Part shown: positions 1-6,514 of the stretch, piece after piece | Position numbering within the stretch: the stretch's first letter is position 1 | How the letters are laid out: the number at the start of each line of letters is the position of its first letter | Assembly: GCA_023246885.1 (NCBI GenBank) | Contig: JAHFHN010000039.1 | Coordinates: forward strand, 1-7,052 | Reading direction: 5' to 3' | DNA from: Microcaldota archaeon | Lineage (GTDB): Archaea > Micrarchaeota > Micrarchaeia > Norongarragalinales > UBA8480 | DNA length: 7,052 bases | Translations under genes and position numbers: made by a program | The notes under the pieces: generated by a model | Seen by the model: only the letters and a program-made list of their open reading frames with translations | What the model was told of the DNA's origin: nothing | Database searches by the model: none

Positions 1-484
1 TTGTATTAGCGCAATATTCGCACACACCATAAACTTCGTCAATACACTCGCCGTGGCTTGTTCCTTTTCCAATCCACCGGCCACATCGCCCGCATTGCAG
101 TTTGTAAACAGAATTGAAGTTAACGTATTTGTTCAATTCTTTGAAAACCACTTGGTCGCTGCGTTCAAGTTCTTGTTTCGATTTTTCATCGCTAGCTAGT
201 TCTAAGAACTTATCAACATGTAACTCGCGAGTTTTGCCATGCATTTTTGTCTCTTGTACTGGTAACTCGCACACGTCACAGTAAAGGGTTGTTTTGTAAA
301 TTGGGGTAACTACTGTCCAGCCACTGAAATGTAGTGGAATTCCACTTATATTTGATGAATGAAAATCTATAAATTTGTAGTTGTAACTCGGATTTTCTCC
401 TTTTGCTTTTACCTTCTCAAATGCAGGTACGTTGCTAGCTGGCAGGTAAGGGTCGAATAATGGCGTAAAGCGCATTTTTAGCAT
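1..484 (-). CDS. Cysteine-rich, probable zinc-binding protein of unknown function (N-terminal part, cut by window edge)
   Basis: An open frame of 161 codons reads leftward from an ATG at 484 and leaves the window without a stop. I do not recognise the family. The first ~60 residues have no cysteines and include FDPYLP and a GIPLHFSGW segment. Next comes a pair C69-x2-C72 (CDVC), then a charged, probably helical stretch (about 88-120) rich in Lys, Glu and Asp. A denser cluster follows: C131-x2-C134 (CGRC), H144, C147 and C155-x2-C158 (CEYC). Three CxxC knuckles suggest one or two zinc ribbon or treble-clef sites; that is inference from spacing. No signal peptide or membrane segment is visible, so it is probably cytosolic. 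A second ATG at codon 4 (473-475) is an alternative start. The gene diverges from the HAD gene across 64 AT-rich bases. The C-terminal domain, which may decide the function, lies outside the window. Confidence 0.75.
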   Translation of the reverse strand, partial: MLKMRFTPLFDPYLPASNVPAFEKVKAKGENPSYNYKFIDFHSSNISGIPLHFSGWTVVTPIYKTTLYCDVCELPVQETKMHGKTRELHVDKFLELASDEKSKQELERSDQVVFKELNKYVNFNSVYKLQCGRCGRWIGKGTSHGECIDEVYGVCEYCANT

Positions 485-505
485 GATATAAGTAAAAATG
501 AGTAG

Positions 506-513
506 AAATAAAA
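506..513 (-). promoter_or_regulatory. Candidate TATA box for the cysteine-rich gene
   Basis: Read on the minus strand this is TTTTATTT, centred about 25 bases upstream of the ATG at 484. That is where an archaeal TATA box sits for a leaderless or near-leaderless transcript. No ribosome binding site lies between it and the start, which fits leaderless initiation. The region is AT-rich, so the match could be chance. The HAD gene going the other way has no comparably clear box. Confidence 0.25.
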
Positions 514-548
514 CAATATCTCGTTCAATTAGTATCTTGTAATTAACT

Positions 549-1271
549 ATGTTTAAAGCTGTTTTATTCGATTTTCGTGACACTCTAGTGGATGTGTCAA
601 AAGCGCGGGAAGCGCAAATGGAGTTTCTTTTCAACTACTGTCTTGCTCGGACTAAACTTAAATTTACATTTGATGAATTCAAGCATAACTCAAAACAAGC
701 ACATGCCGCAGTTATCGAGCGATTTGGAAATAATCATTATATCCACAATTGGTCGATTTTGATAAATAAGCACTTGTTAGACTCACTTGGTGTGAAAGTT
801 GAAGGTAAAGCTTTTGAAAACCTCATGAATGATTCGGACAAAGTCTTTATAGAAAACGTTTCTCTTTTTCCAGATTCAATCACTATTCTCAATTTCTTGA
901 AATCAAAAGGAATCAAAATGGGAGTAGTGATCGACGGCACTAGTAAAAGAGAAAATGCAATTATCGACAAGCTTGACTTGCGTAAATTTTTACGTGTGAT
1001 AATAATTTCTGAAGAAATCGGCAAAAATAAGTTTTCATCCCTTCCATTGCAAAAAGCACTTGAACCACTGCACTGCCTTCCTGCAGAGGTTATTGTTGTC
1101 GGCGACCGTATTGACAAGGACATTTTGCCTGCTAATAAATTTGGTTGTTTTTCAGTTAGGTTAATTCGAGGAAATGGCAGATACGATGCAGTGCAATCCG
1201 CCTCTAGAAATATATATGAGCGGCCAAAGAAAACGATTTCAAAACTAAACGAATTAGCCGAACTAGTGTAA
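549..1271 (+). CDS. HAD-superfamily hydrolase with altered motif I
   Basis: The 240-residue length and motif order fit a Rossmann-fold haloacid dehalogenase (HAD) hydrolase, usually a cytosolic small-molecule phosphatase. Motif I is DFRDTL at residues 8-13: the nucleophile Asp8 is present, but the usual second Asp at position 10, the general acid/base of phosphatases, is Arg. The mostly helical stretch at about 18-100 fits a C1-type cap. Motif II is Thr131 in VVIDGTS, motif III is probably Lys161 in EEIGKNK, and motif IV is GDRIDKD with Asp186 and Asp191. The C-terminal half (VGDRIDKDILPANKFG) resembles archaeal members such as the TIGR02253 group, from memory. No Shine-Dalgarno sequence precedes the ATG, so translation may be leaderless. 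It converges on the repeat-protein gene with 12 bases between the stops. The substrate cannot be deduced. Dehalogenase-like or non-catalytic roles are possible because residue +2 also varies in those subgroups. Confidence 0.85.
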   Translation: MFKAVLFDFRDTLVDVSKAREAQMEFLFNYCLARTKLKFTFDEFKHNSKQAHAAVIERFGNNHYIHNWSILINKHLLDSLGVKVEGKAFENLMNDSDKVFIENVSLFPDSITILNFLKSKGIKMGVVIDGTSKRENAIIDKLDLRKFLRVIIISEEIGKNKFSSLPLQKALEPLHCLPAEVIVVGDRIDKDILPANKFGCFSVRLIRGNGRYDAVQSASRNIYERPKKTISKLNELAELV

Positions 1272-1283
1272 AAGCGTTGATTG

Positions 1284-3068
1284 TTATCTTTCTTTTGGCA
1301 ATTGAACCGTTGCTTTAGCAAATGCGTATGCTGCTGCTTCTTGTGTTACTTTTTTGATAATTTTATCAATTATTGCTTGTGCATTTCTTTCGCCGGTTTG
1401 TAAGACTTCCAAAGCAGCCAACTGCGCTATTTGTCGCGTATCTTCTTTACCTAGATAACTTGCTTTGAAATTATCTGCTATCTTATCAATAACTGGTTCA
1501 AGCGCTGTTAACGCTTGGTTTCTCTCTAGTCCTTTGAGTTCTGGTATTTTCAAACCACGTAGTTGTATTCTTCTTCCTTGTTCTCGAAGCACAGCCAATC
1601 GCTTATCGTATGCGCGCTTGGCGTCTTGGATTGTTTTATATCCTTTTACGAAGAGTTGTATCGCTACTGTTCTCACTAGTGGTTTGGAATCTTCATCTCT
1701 TCCAAAGACGCGTGTTGCGTCTTTGTAGTGTTTGTCGTATGCGCGTTTGGCGTCTTCAATAGTTGAGTATTTTTTCGTGAAGAGTCGGATTGCTGCTGTT
1801 CTCACTAGTGGTTTGGAATCTTCATCTCCCCCGAAGACGCGTGTTGCGTCTTTAAAGTGCGCATCGTACGCACGTTTAGCTTGTTCTATTGAGTCATATT
1901 GTCTTGTGAAAAGTTGGACCGCTGCAGTTCTGACTAGGGGCTTTGCGTTTTCGTATGCTCCGAAGACACGCGTAGCGTTTTTGATATGTTTGTCGTATGC
2001 GCGTTTGGCTTGTTTGATTGTTTTATATCCACTGACGAAGAGTTGGACTGCTGCCGTTCTTACTAGTGGTTTAGAATCTTCGTCTGTTCCAAAGACACGC
2101 GTGGCATCTTTGTAGTGTTTGTCGTATGCTTTTTTGGCTTCTTCAATAGTTTTGTACCCTTTAGTGAAGAGTTGGATTGCGGCTGTTCTGATTAGTGGTT
2201 TGGAGTCTTCGTTTGTTCCGAATACGCGTGTAGCATCTTTGTAGTGTTTGTCGTATGTGCGTTTGGCTTGTTCAATTGAATCATATTTTTTCAGGAAGAG
2301 TTGGAATGCGGCGGTTCTGGCTAGTGGTGCTGATTCTGGGTCTCCTCCGAATATTTTTGTGGCGTCTTTAATGTGTTCGTCGTATGCTTTTTTGGCTTCT
2401 TCGACTGAAGCATACTGTCTTGTTAATAGCTGAATAGCTGCGGTTCTTACTAATGGTTTCGTGTGTTTGTCTGATCCGAAGACGCGAGTGGCGTCACGAT
2501 AAACTTGGTCTGCGTGGAATACTGTAAATTGATGCCCGCTCTTTTTAATTATAGACGGCGGTACGTCAAGTTGTCTCATTAGTTGATATTCTGTTGTGAT
2601 GTGGTCTAGAATAGCGTTGGCTAATGATGGATTTCTTTGTAGTTCTTGTGTTTCATGCCCTAATTCGTGGAGGTTCAACGCCATTTTGTGCAGATAAGTT
2701 CTAAAAGTTGTATCTTTCATTAATTTGCTAGCTTGTTCGTGAGTATGCGCTTGTTCTTTAAGTTCGGTTTGCAGTTCTTGTGCTGGCTTAGGTGGTCGGC
2801 CGTCTCGTCTTTTAATGCGGTTTTCTAGTTTGTTAGCTATTTCTGCGCCATGTACTGCTTGTTGTATTAATTCTCGTGCTTTTTGCACTCCGCCATTTTC
2901 TGGAATTGTCCCACGTGCTATTGCCATGCGCAAAACGTGCTTTAACTCAGGTCTTTGTGCAACGTGTGCTTTTACAGTAGCATCTTCAAGGAGATGTGTT
3001 GTGCTTTGGTTGATTTTGTGTTCTATTCTTTTTGTCAATTGCCCGAGAATAGCTCTTTTTTCTTCCAT
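1284..3068 (-). CDS. Unrecognised 594-residue protein with seven tandem 43-residue helical repeats
   Basis: I do not recognise this family. Residues 1-189 form a charged, helical N-terminal region. It contains an AT-hook-like basic patch (KRRDGRPPKP, 86-95) and an HELGH sequence (134-138). Residues 190-490 are seven uninterrupted 43-residue units, and 491-594 are a helical tail. Each unit reads roughly as helix (DATRVFG), acidic loop (DEDSKP), helix (LVRTAAIQLF), then a turn at Tyr30 and a helix (IEEAKKAYDKH) running into the next unit. This predicts an alpha-alpha solenoid, a shape usually used to bind proteins or nucleic acid. I saw no Cys, no Trp, no signal peptide and no membrane segment, so it should be soluble and cytoplasmic. 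The unit is longer than TPR or PPR units (34-35) and lacks their signatures. The start lies 30 bases after the htpX stop on the same strand with only a weak purine-rich stretch (AAGAAG) before it, so co-transcription with htpX is likely. Confidence 0.85.
   Translation of the reverse strand: MEEKRAILGQLTKRIEHKINQSTTHLLEDATVKAHVAQRPELKHVLRMAIARGTIPENGGVQKARELIQQAVHGAEIANKLENRIKRRDGRPPKPAQELQTELKEQAHTHEQASKLMKDTTFRTYLHKMALNLHELGHETQELQRNPSLANAILDHITTEYQLMRQLDVPPSIIKKSGHQFTVFHADQVYRDATRVFGSDKHTKPLVRTAAIQLLTRQYASVEEAKKAYDEHIKDATKIFGGDPESAPLARTAAFQLFLKKYDSIEQAKRTYDKHYKDATRVFGTNEDSKPLIRTAAIQLFTKGYKTIEEAKKAYDKHYKDATRVFGTDEDSKPLVRTAAVQLFVSGYKTIKQAKRAYDKHIKNATRVFGAYENAKPLVRTAAVQLFTRQYDSIEQAKRAYDAHFKDATRVFGGDEDSKPLVRTAAIRLFTKKYSTIEDAKRAYDKHYKDATRVFGRDEDSKPLVRTVAIQLFVKGYKTIQDAKRAYDKRLAVLREQGRRIQLRGLKIPELKGLERNQALTALEPVIDKIADNFKASYLGKEDTRQIAQLAALEVLQTGERNAQAIIDKIIKKVTQEAAAYAFAKATVQLPKER
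1599..2501 (-). repeat. Seven in-frame tandem repeats of 129 bp (43 codons)
   Basis: The units in coding order are 2373-2501, 2244-2372, 2115-2243, 1986-2114, 1857-1985, 1728-1856 and 1599-1727. All are exactly 129 bases without indels. Residues invariant in all seven include A4, T5, F8, G9, P16, L17, R19, T20, A22, L25, Y30, A36, K37, Y40 and D41. Units 1 and 2 are the most divergent, and units 3, 4, 6 and 7 are the closest to each other. Many differences between copies are synonymous, so the array is not a very recent expansion and the protein sequence seems to be under selection. Confidence 0.95.
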
Positions 3069-3098
3069 GTTTAATCTTCTTGTTTTTTTTATGTTCTT

Positions 3099-4043
3099 TT
3101 AGATTTTGCGTTCTAGTTCGCGTAGGTTTTCAATGCGCTTGTAGGTTGGCGGGTGAGTTGAAAAGATGCGAAATAGGAGCCCTTTTTTCTTTTCACCATC
3201 CATAGCCGTTTGAACCCAGTTTTCGTGGTGTGAAATGTTTTGTGATGTTGCAACTGCGTTTATCGGGTCAGCTAAATAGAATTGCCGCATCCCTTTGTAT
3301 CCTTCAGTGTGCACTTGTGGGAATTCGTAACCTATTTTCGCTAATGCTTTTTCCAAATGTTTGGGTTCTTTTGTTGACAATGCAGAAAATTCATCTGCGT
3401 ATAATTCGCGTGTGCGGCTAAGCCACATTACCATTAAGTTAGCAATAAGCTCAACTGCAAATGCAGCGATGTAGCTAGCAATTATGCCAACGAATGTCGT
3501 GTTTCCGTTTTCGTCGCGCGGCACAAAAAATAGCAACACTAAAAAGTAAAGCAAGCGCGGCACAACAGAGGCTGCGGTTATAACCGCTACGTCCCAATGT
3601 GCAACGTGGCCAATTTCATGCGCTAGCACTGCTTCAACTTCTCCTTTGTTTAACCTCTGCAAGAGGCCAGTGTGAATGGCGATATTGGAGTTGTTTTTTG
3701 TTCGTCCAAATGCAAATGCGTTTGGGGTAATGTCGTTAACTAGATAAAGTTTAGGTGTTTTGACGTTGTGTTTTTTGCAAGTTGCTTCAACAAATTCGTA
3801 AATCCCGCTATATTGGTGGTGGTCAAGTTCTTGCATTGGCATTGTAAGTTTGATAAGCCATGGGCCAATCCACCACTGGATAACTGTAGTGATAACTGCA
3901 AGGAAAAATGCCAGTGCAACCCCGCCAACTACGCTTGTACGTGGGCCGTAGAATAGGAGAACTAGTCCCATTACAAATGTAAGAAAAGCGCCAAGCGCAG
4001 CTACGCTGAATAACGTTGATAGCCTTAGTTTCAATAAAGACAT
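3099..4043 (-). CDS. htpX: HtpX-type M48 family membrane zinc metalloprotease
   Basis: This 314-residue integral membrane endopeptidase should act in cytoplasmic-membrane protein quality control, cleaving misfolded membrane proteins. The zinc site is intact: H142 and H146 in AHEIGH, with E143 as catalytic base, and E213 in SRTRELYADE as the expected third ligand, matching the family arrangement. Hydrophobic segments at about 12-32, 37-58, 156-175 and 183-207 give the usual four-helix HtpX layout, with the catalytic site on the cytoplasmic side in known members. The C-terminus has the typical STHPPTYKRIENL stretch. Length is close to the family norm (about 280-320). A possible AAAAGGGT ribosome binding site lies at 4053-4060, with the GGG 10 bases from the ATG. 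The gene is divergent from argG and is followed after 30 bases by the repeat-protein gene. No heat-shock element is recognisable in the sequence. The family call is firm; the physiological substrate is unknown. Confidence 0.95.
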   Translation of the reverse strand: MSLLKLRLSTLFSVAALGAFLTFVMGLVLLFYGPRTSVVGGVALAFFLAVITTVIQWWIGPWLIKLTMPMQELDHHQYSGIYEFVEATCKKHNVKTPKLYLVNDITPNAFAFGRTKNNSNIAIHTGLLQRLNKGEVEAVLAHEIGHVAHWDVAVITAASVVPRLLYFLVLLFFVPRDENGNTTFVGIIASYIAAFAVELIANLMVMWLSRTRELYADEFSALSTKEPKHLEKALAKIGYEFPQVHTEGYKGMRQFYLADPINAVATSQNISHHENWVQTAMDGEKKKGLLFRIFSTHPPTYKRIENLRELERKI

Positions 4044-4061
4044 TTTTTTTCTACCCTTTTA

Positions 4062-4087
4062 TTTATTAAAGTGAACTTCTTAATAAA
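4062..4087. promoter_or_regulatory. Divergent promoter with inverted TATA-like arms between htpX and argG
   Basis: TTTATTAA at 4062-4069 is repeated in inverse orientation as TTAATAAA at 4080-4087, with a 10-base spacer that holds a smaller AAGT/ACTT inversion (4069-4078). The left arm is a good archaeal TATA box for argG, with a start site expected near 4090-4095, just before its G-rich ribosome site. The right arm, read on the minus strand, is the equivalent for htpX, with a start site expected near 4055-4060 and a short leader. A bound regulator could also use the palindrome. Promoter function is inferred from sequence and spacing only. Confidence 0.45.
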
Positions 4088-4096
4088 AAATGGTTT

Positions 4097-4104
4097 GGGG
4101 GGAA
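4097..4104 (+). promoter_or_regulatory. G-rich Shine-Dalgarno-like site before argG
   Basis: GGGGGGAA ends four bases before the argG ATG at 4109. It can pair with an anti-Shine-Dalgarno CCUCC sequence through G-C and one G-U pair. It supports this ATG as the start. It is also the clearest ribosome-site candidate in a window where most genes lack one. Confidence 0.5.
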
Positions 4105-4108
4105 TTTA

Positions 4109-5320
4109 ATGAAAAAAGTAGTTTTAGCCTATTCTGGCGGTTTAGACACATCTTGTATTTTGAAATGGTTAATTGACACTGGTTATGAAGTAGTTTGTTT
4201 TGTTGCTGATGTTGGACAAGAAGAAGATTTTGAAGCGGCGAAGAAAAAAGCGTTGTCAATTGGGGCAAGTAAAGTTTATGTCGAAGATCTCAAACGGGAA
4301 TTTGTCGAACAATACATTTTCAATGCATTAAAAGCAAATGCAGTTTACGAAGGCAAATATCTATTAGGCACTTCTCTTGCAAGACCACTTATTGCAAAGA
4401 GGCAAATTGAAGTGGCTAAAAAAGAAGGTACTAATATTCTTTCTCACGGCGCAACTGGAAAAGGAAATGACCAAGTTAGATTTGAATTAACTTATTTAAC
4501 TTTAATGCCTGAAGCTGAAATAATTAGCCCGTGGAAAACCCCCGAGTTTCTCGCTAAGTTCAAAGGGAGAACTGATTTAATCAATTACGCAAAGGAAAAA
4601 GGGATTCCTGTTAGTGCAACTATTGCAAAACCATATAGTTCTGATGATAATTTGATGCACATTAGTTACGAAGCTGGGCAATTGGAAGACCCTGCTTTTG
4701 AGCCGGATCAATCTATGTTTCAAAAAACAGTTTCACCACAAGCTGCACCTGACAAAGAGACGAAAATCGCTATTCATTTCAAAGCAGGTGTACCGGTTAA
4801 AGTTGTTAATTTATCTGAGTCAAAAGAAGTTTCAGGTTCGCTTGAGTTATTTCAATACTTGAACGAGTTAGGTGGAAAAAATGGCATTGGTCGTATAGAT
4901 CTTGTTGAAAATCGTTTTGTTGGAATGAAATCGCGAGGAGTTTATGAAACACCAGCTGGAACTATTTTGCTAAAAGCGCATCTTGATTTAGAAGGTTTAG
5001 TGCTTGACCGAGAGGTTTGTCACTTGAAAGATATGTTTATGCCGCACATAGCTTCCCTTATTTACTATGGTTTTTGGTTCAGTCCAGAAATGGAGTTTCT
5101 AATGGCGGCAGTTAACAAGAGTCAAACTGATGTTGACGGTATAGTTTTTATAAAACTGTATAAAGGAAATGTGAATGTCGTTGGAAGAACGTCGCCAAAG
5201 TCACTTTACAATGCAGATATTGCCAGCATGGATAAACTTGGTGCATACGACCAAACTGATGCAAAAGGTTTCATCAAACTAAATGCACTGCGCTTAAGGC
5301 TAAAAGGTTTAATAAAATAA
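4109..5320 (+). CDS. argG: Argininosuccinate synthase
   Basis: This cytosolic enzyme joins citrulline and aspartate at the cost of ATP (to AMP and pyrophosphate), giving argininosuccinate, the penultimate step of arginine synthesis. Its 403 residues match the family's usual 390-415. The N-terminal ATP-pyrophosphatase loop [12 protein letters not shown] is at 7-18. [11 protein letters not shown] is at 87-97, and [14 protein letters not shown], which contributes to the nucleotide, citrulline and aspartate sites in known structures, is at 113-126. [10 protein letters not shown] is at 181-190, and the conserved multimer-domain stretch around [16 protein letters not shown] is at 262-277. All expected motifs are intact. 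The sequence resembles human and Bacteroidota-type synthases (for example [14 protein letters not shown] and LMHISYEAG) more than the methanogen type; this is recalled, not aligned. The start is supported by a G-rich ribosome site, and argH follows with no gap. Confidence 0.97.
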   Translation: MKKVVLAYSGGLDTSCILKWLIDTGYEVVCFVADVGQEEDFEAAKKKALSIGASKVYVEDLKREFVEQYIFNALKANAVYEGKYLLGTSLARPLIAKRQIEVAKKEGTNILSHGATGKGNDQVRFELTYLTLMPEAEIISPWKTPEFLAKFKGRTDLINYAKEKGIPVSATIAKPYSSDDNLMHISYEAGQLEDPAFEPDQSMFQKTVSPQAAPDKETKIAIHFKAGVPVKVVNLSESKEVSGSLELFQYLNELGGKNGIGRIDLVENRFVGMKSRGVYETPAGTILLKAHLDLEGLVLDREVCHLKDMFMPHIASLIYYGFWFSPEMEFLMAAVNKSQTDVDGIVFIKLYKGNVNVVGRTSPKSLYNADIASMDKLGAYDQTDAKGFIKLNALRLRLKGLIK

Positions 5321-6514
5321 ATGAAACTCTGGCATAAAGGCGTGAATGTTAACAAAGCAGTTGAAGACTTTACTGTTGGAAGCGATTACTTGCTTGACCA
5401 GCGACTAGTTGAATTTGACTGCATTGCTTCAATTGCCCATGCTAATATGTTGAAAAAAATAGGCATTCTTTCAAAAAGCGAGTACACTTCTCTTACGAGA
5501 AATTTACGTAAAATCATTGAGTTGAATAAAAAAGGCAATTTTAAAATCGAAAAAGAAGATGAGGATTGCCACACTGCTATAGAAAACTTTTTGACGAAGA
5601 AGTGTGGAGAGGCAGGTAAAAAGATTCACACGGGCAGGTCAAGAAACGACCAGGTGCTTACTGCGTTGCGTTTATACGAAAAACAAGAGTTATTGGAAAT
5701 AGAACAGTTAATTTCAGCATTTCAACAAGCTCTTAAAAAAGTTGCAAAGCAACAAGGAAATGTGCCAATGCCGGGATATACGCACATGCAGCGTGCAATG
5801 CCAACTACGGTTGGGATGTGGCTTGGATCTTTTCACGATGCAATGGTAGATGATCTTTTGCTTCTTGATGCGACTTTTGAACTTGTTGATGCTTCTCCGC
5901 TTGGCACAGCTGCGGGATTTGGCGTTCCGGTACTTGGAATAAATAGAAAAATGACTGCAAGAGAAATGAAGTTCGCGCGGGTAATTGAAAACCCAATGTA
6001 TGCCCAATTGTCTCGCGGTAAGTTTGAGTCAACGTTCATTCACATGCTAACTCAGGTTATGCTTAATTTAAACAAATTAGCAACTGACTTGGCTATTTTT
6101 AGTACAGCTGAGTTTGGCTTAGTTTCTCTTCCAGCAAATATGTGTACTGGCAGTTCAATTATGCCTCAGAAAAAAAATCCAGATGTTCTAGAGTTAGTTA
6201 GGGCAAAGTACCATGTTTTACTTGGAGATGAGCTTAAAGTAAAAAGTTTAGTTGGCAATTTAATGTCAGGTTATAATCGGGATTTACAACTGACAAAAGA
6301 ACCCTTATTCAATGCTATTGACAACACTAAACAATGCCTTAACATAATGCGTATTGTTGTAAGTGGACTTAAGGTGGATAAAGTGCGTTGCAAACAGAGT
6401 ATGACGCCAGAATTATTTGCAACTCAAGAAGCGTATAAATTAGTTAAAGCCGGAATGCCTTTTAGAGAAGCATATAGAAAAGTAGGAGAAAAATATGCTA
6501 AATCTTATAGCTAG
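5321..6514 (+). CDS. argH: Argininosuccinate lyase, short C-terminus
   Basis: This fumarase/aspartase-superfamily enzyme, an obligate tetramer in known cases, splits argininosuccinate into arginine and fumarate. Conserved regions are present: EDEDCHTAIE (80-89), TGRSRNDQ (104-111), PGYTHMQRAMP (151-161, with H155 as the expected catalytic His) and the flexible signature loop TGSSIMPQKKNPD (276-288, with S278/S279 holding the catalytic Ser). The N-terminus MKLWHKGVNVNKAVEDFTVG resembles the Bacteroidota type rather than the common MKLWGGRF form, by recollection. The protein ends at residue 397 soon after MPFREAYRKVGEKY, roughly 40-60 residues before most homologues end. All active-site segments lie before this point, so activity is likely kept. 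The ATG directly follows the argG TAA, implying translational coupling; AGGT at 5305-5308 is a weak ribosome site. It converges on the DUF2584-like gene with 14 bases between them. Confidence 0.95.
   Translation: MKLWHKGVNVNKAVEDFTVGSDYLLDQRLVEFDCIASIAHANMLKKIGILSKSEYTSLTRNLRKIIELNKKGNFKIEKEDEDCHTAIENFLTKKCGEAGKKIHTGRSRNDQVLTALRLYEKQELLEIEQLISAFQQALKKVAKQQGNVPMPGYTHMQRAMPTTVGMWLGSFHDAMVDDLLLLDATFELVDASPLGTAAGFGVPVLGINRKMTAREMKFARVIENPMYAQLSRGKFESTFIHMLTQVMLNLNKLATDLAIFSTAEFGLVSLPANMCTGSSIMPQKKNPDVLELVRAKYHVLLGDELKVKSLVGNLMSGYNRDLQLTKEPLFNAIDNTKQCLNIMRIVVSGLKVDKVRCKQSMTPELFATQEAYKLVKAGMPFREAYRKVGEKYAKSYS

Noticed and set aside
1272..1283. Terminator between the HAD gene and the convergent repeat gene
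   Set aside because: The 12-base gap has no hairpin and no T run longer than a few bases; any signal would lie inside coding sequence and cannot be told apart.
737..1321. Minus-strand open frame of 194 codons across the HAD gene
   Set aside because: It lies almost wholly antisense to a gene with clear HAD motifs, and its translation is low in complexity and shows no motif.
1465..2433. Plus-strand open frames across the repeat gene, themselves repetitive (SYARLA...KTRVASL)
   Set aside because: Their repeats are the mirror of the minus-strand units. The minus frame is continuous for 594 codons with a coherent helical pattern, while the plus frames are broken into pieces.
1599..2501. Tandem repeats as a possible CRISPR array or satellite DNA
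   Set aside because: The 129-base units have no spacers, keep one open frame throughout, and differ mostly by synonymous or conservative changes, so they are coding repeats.
1599..2501. TPR, PPR or HEAT assignment for the repeat units
   Set aside because: The 43-residue period and the invariant ATxxFG and PLxRT positions do not match the length or signatures of these families.
5714..6039. Several minus-strand frames inside argH
   Set aside because: They overlap each other and a strongly conserved lyase, with no plausible protein features.
194..6514. Repeated GCTAGC and other CTAG sites as possible protein-binding or modification sites
   Set aside because: A rough count of CTAG is close to what base composition predicts, and the sites are scattered through coding regions with no spacing pattern.
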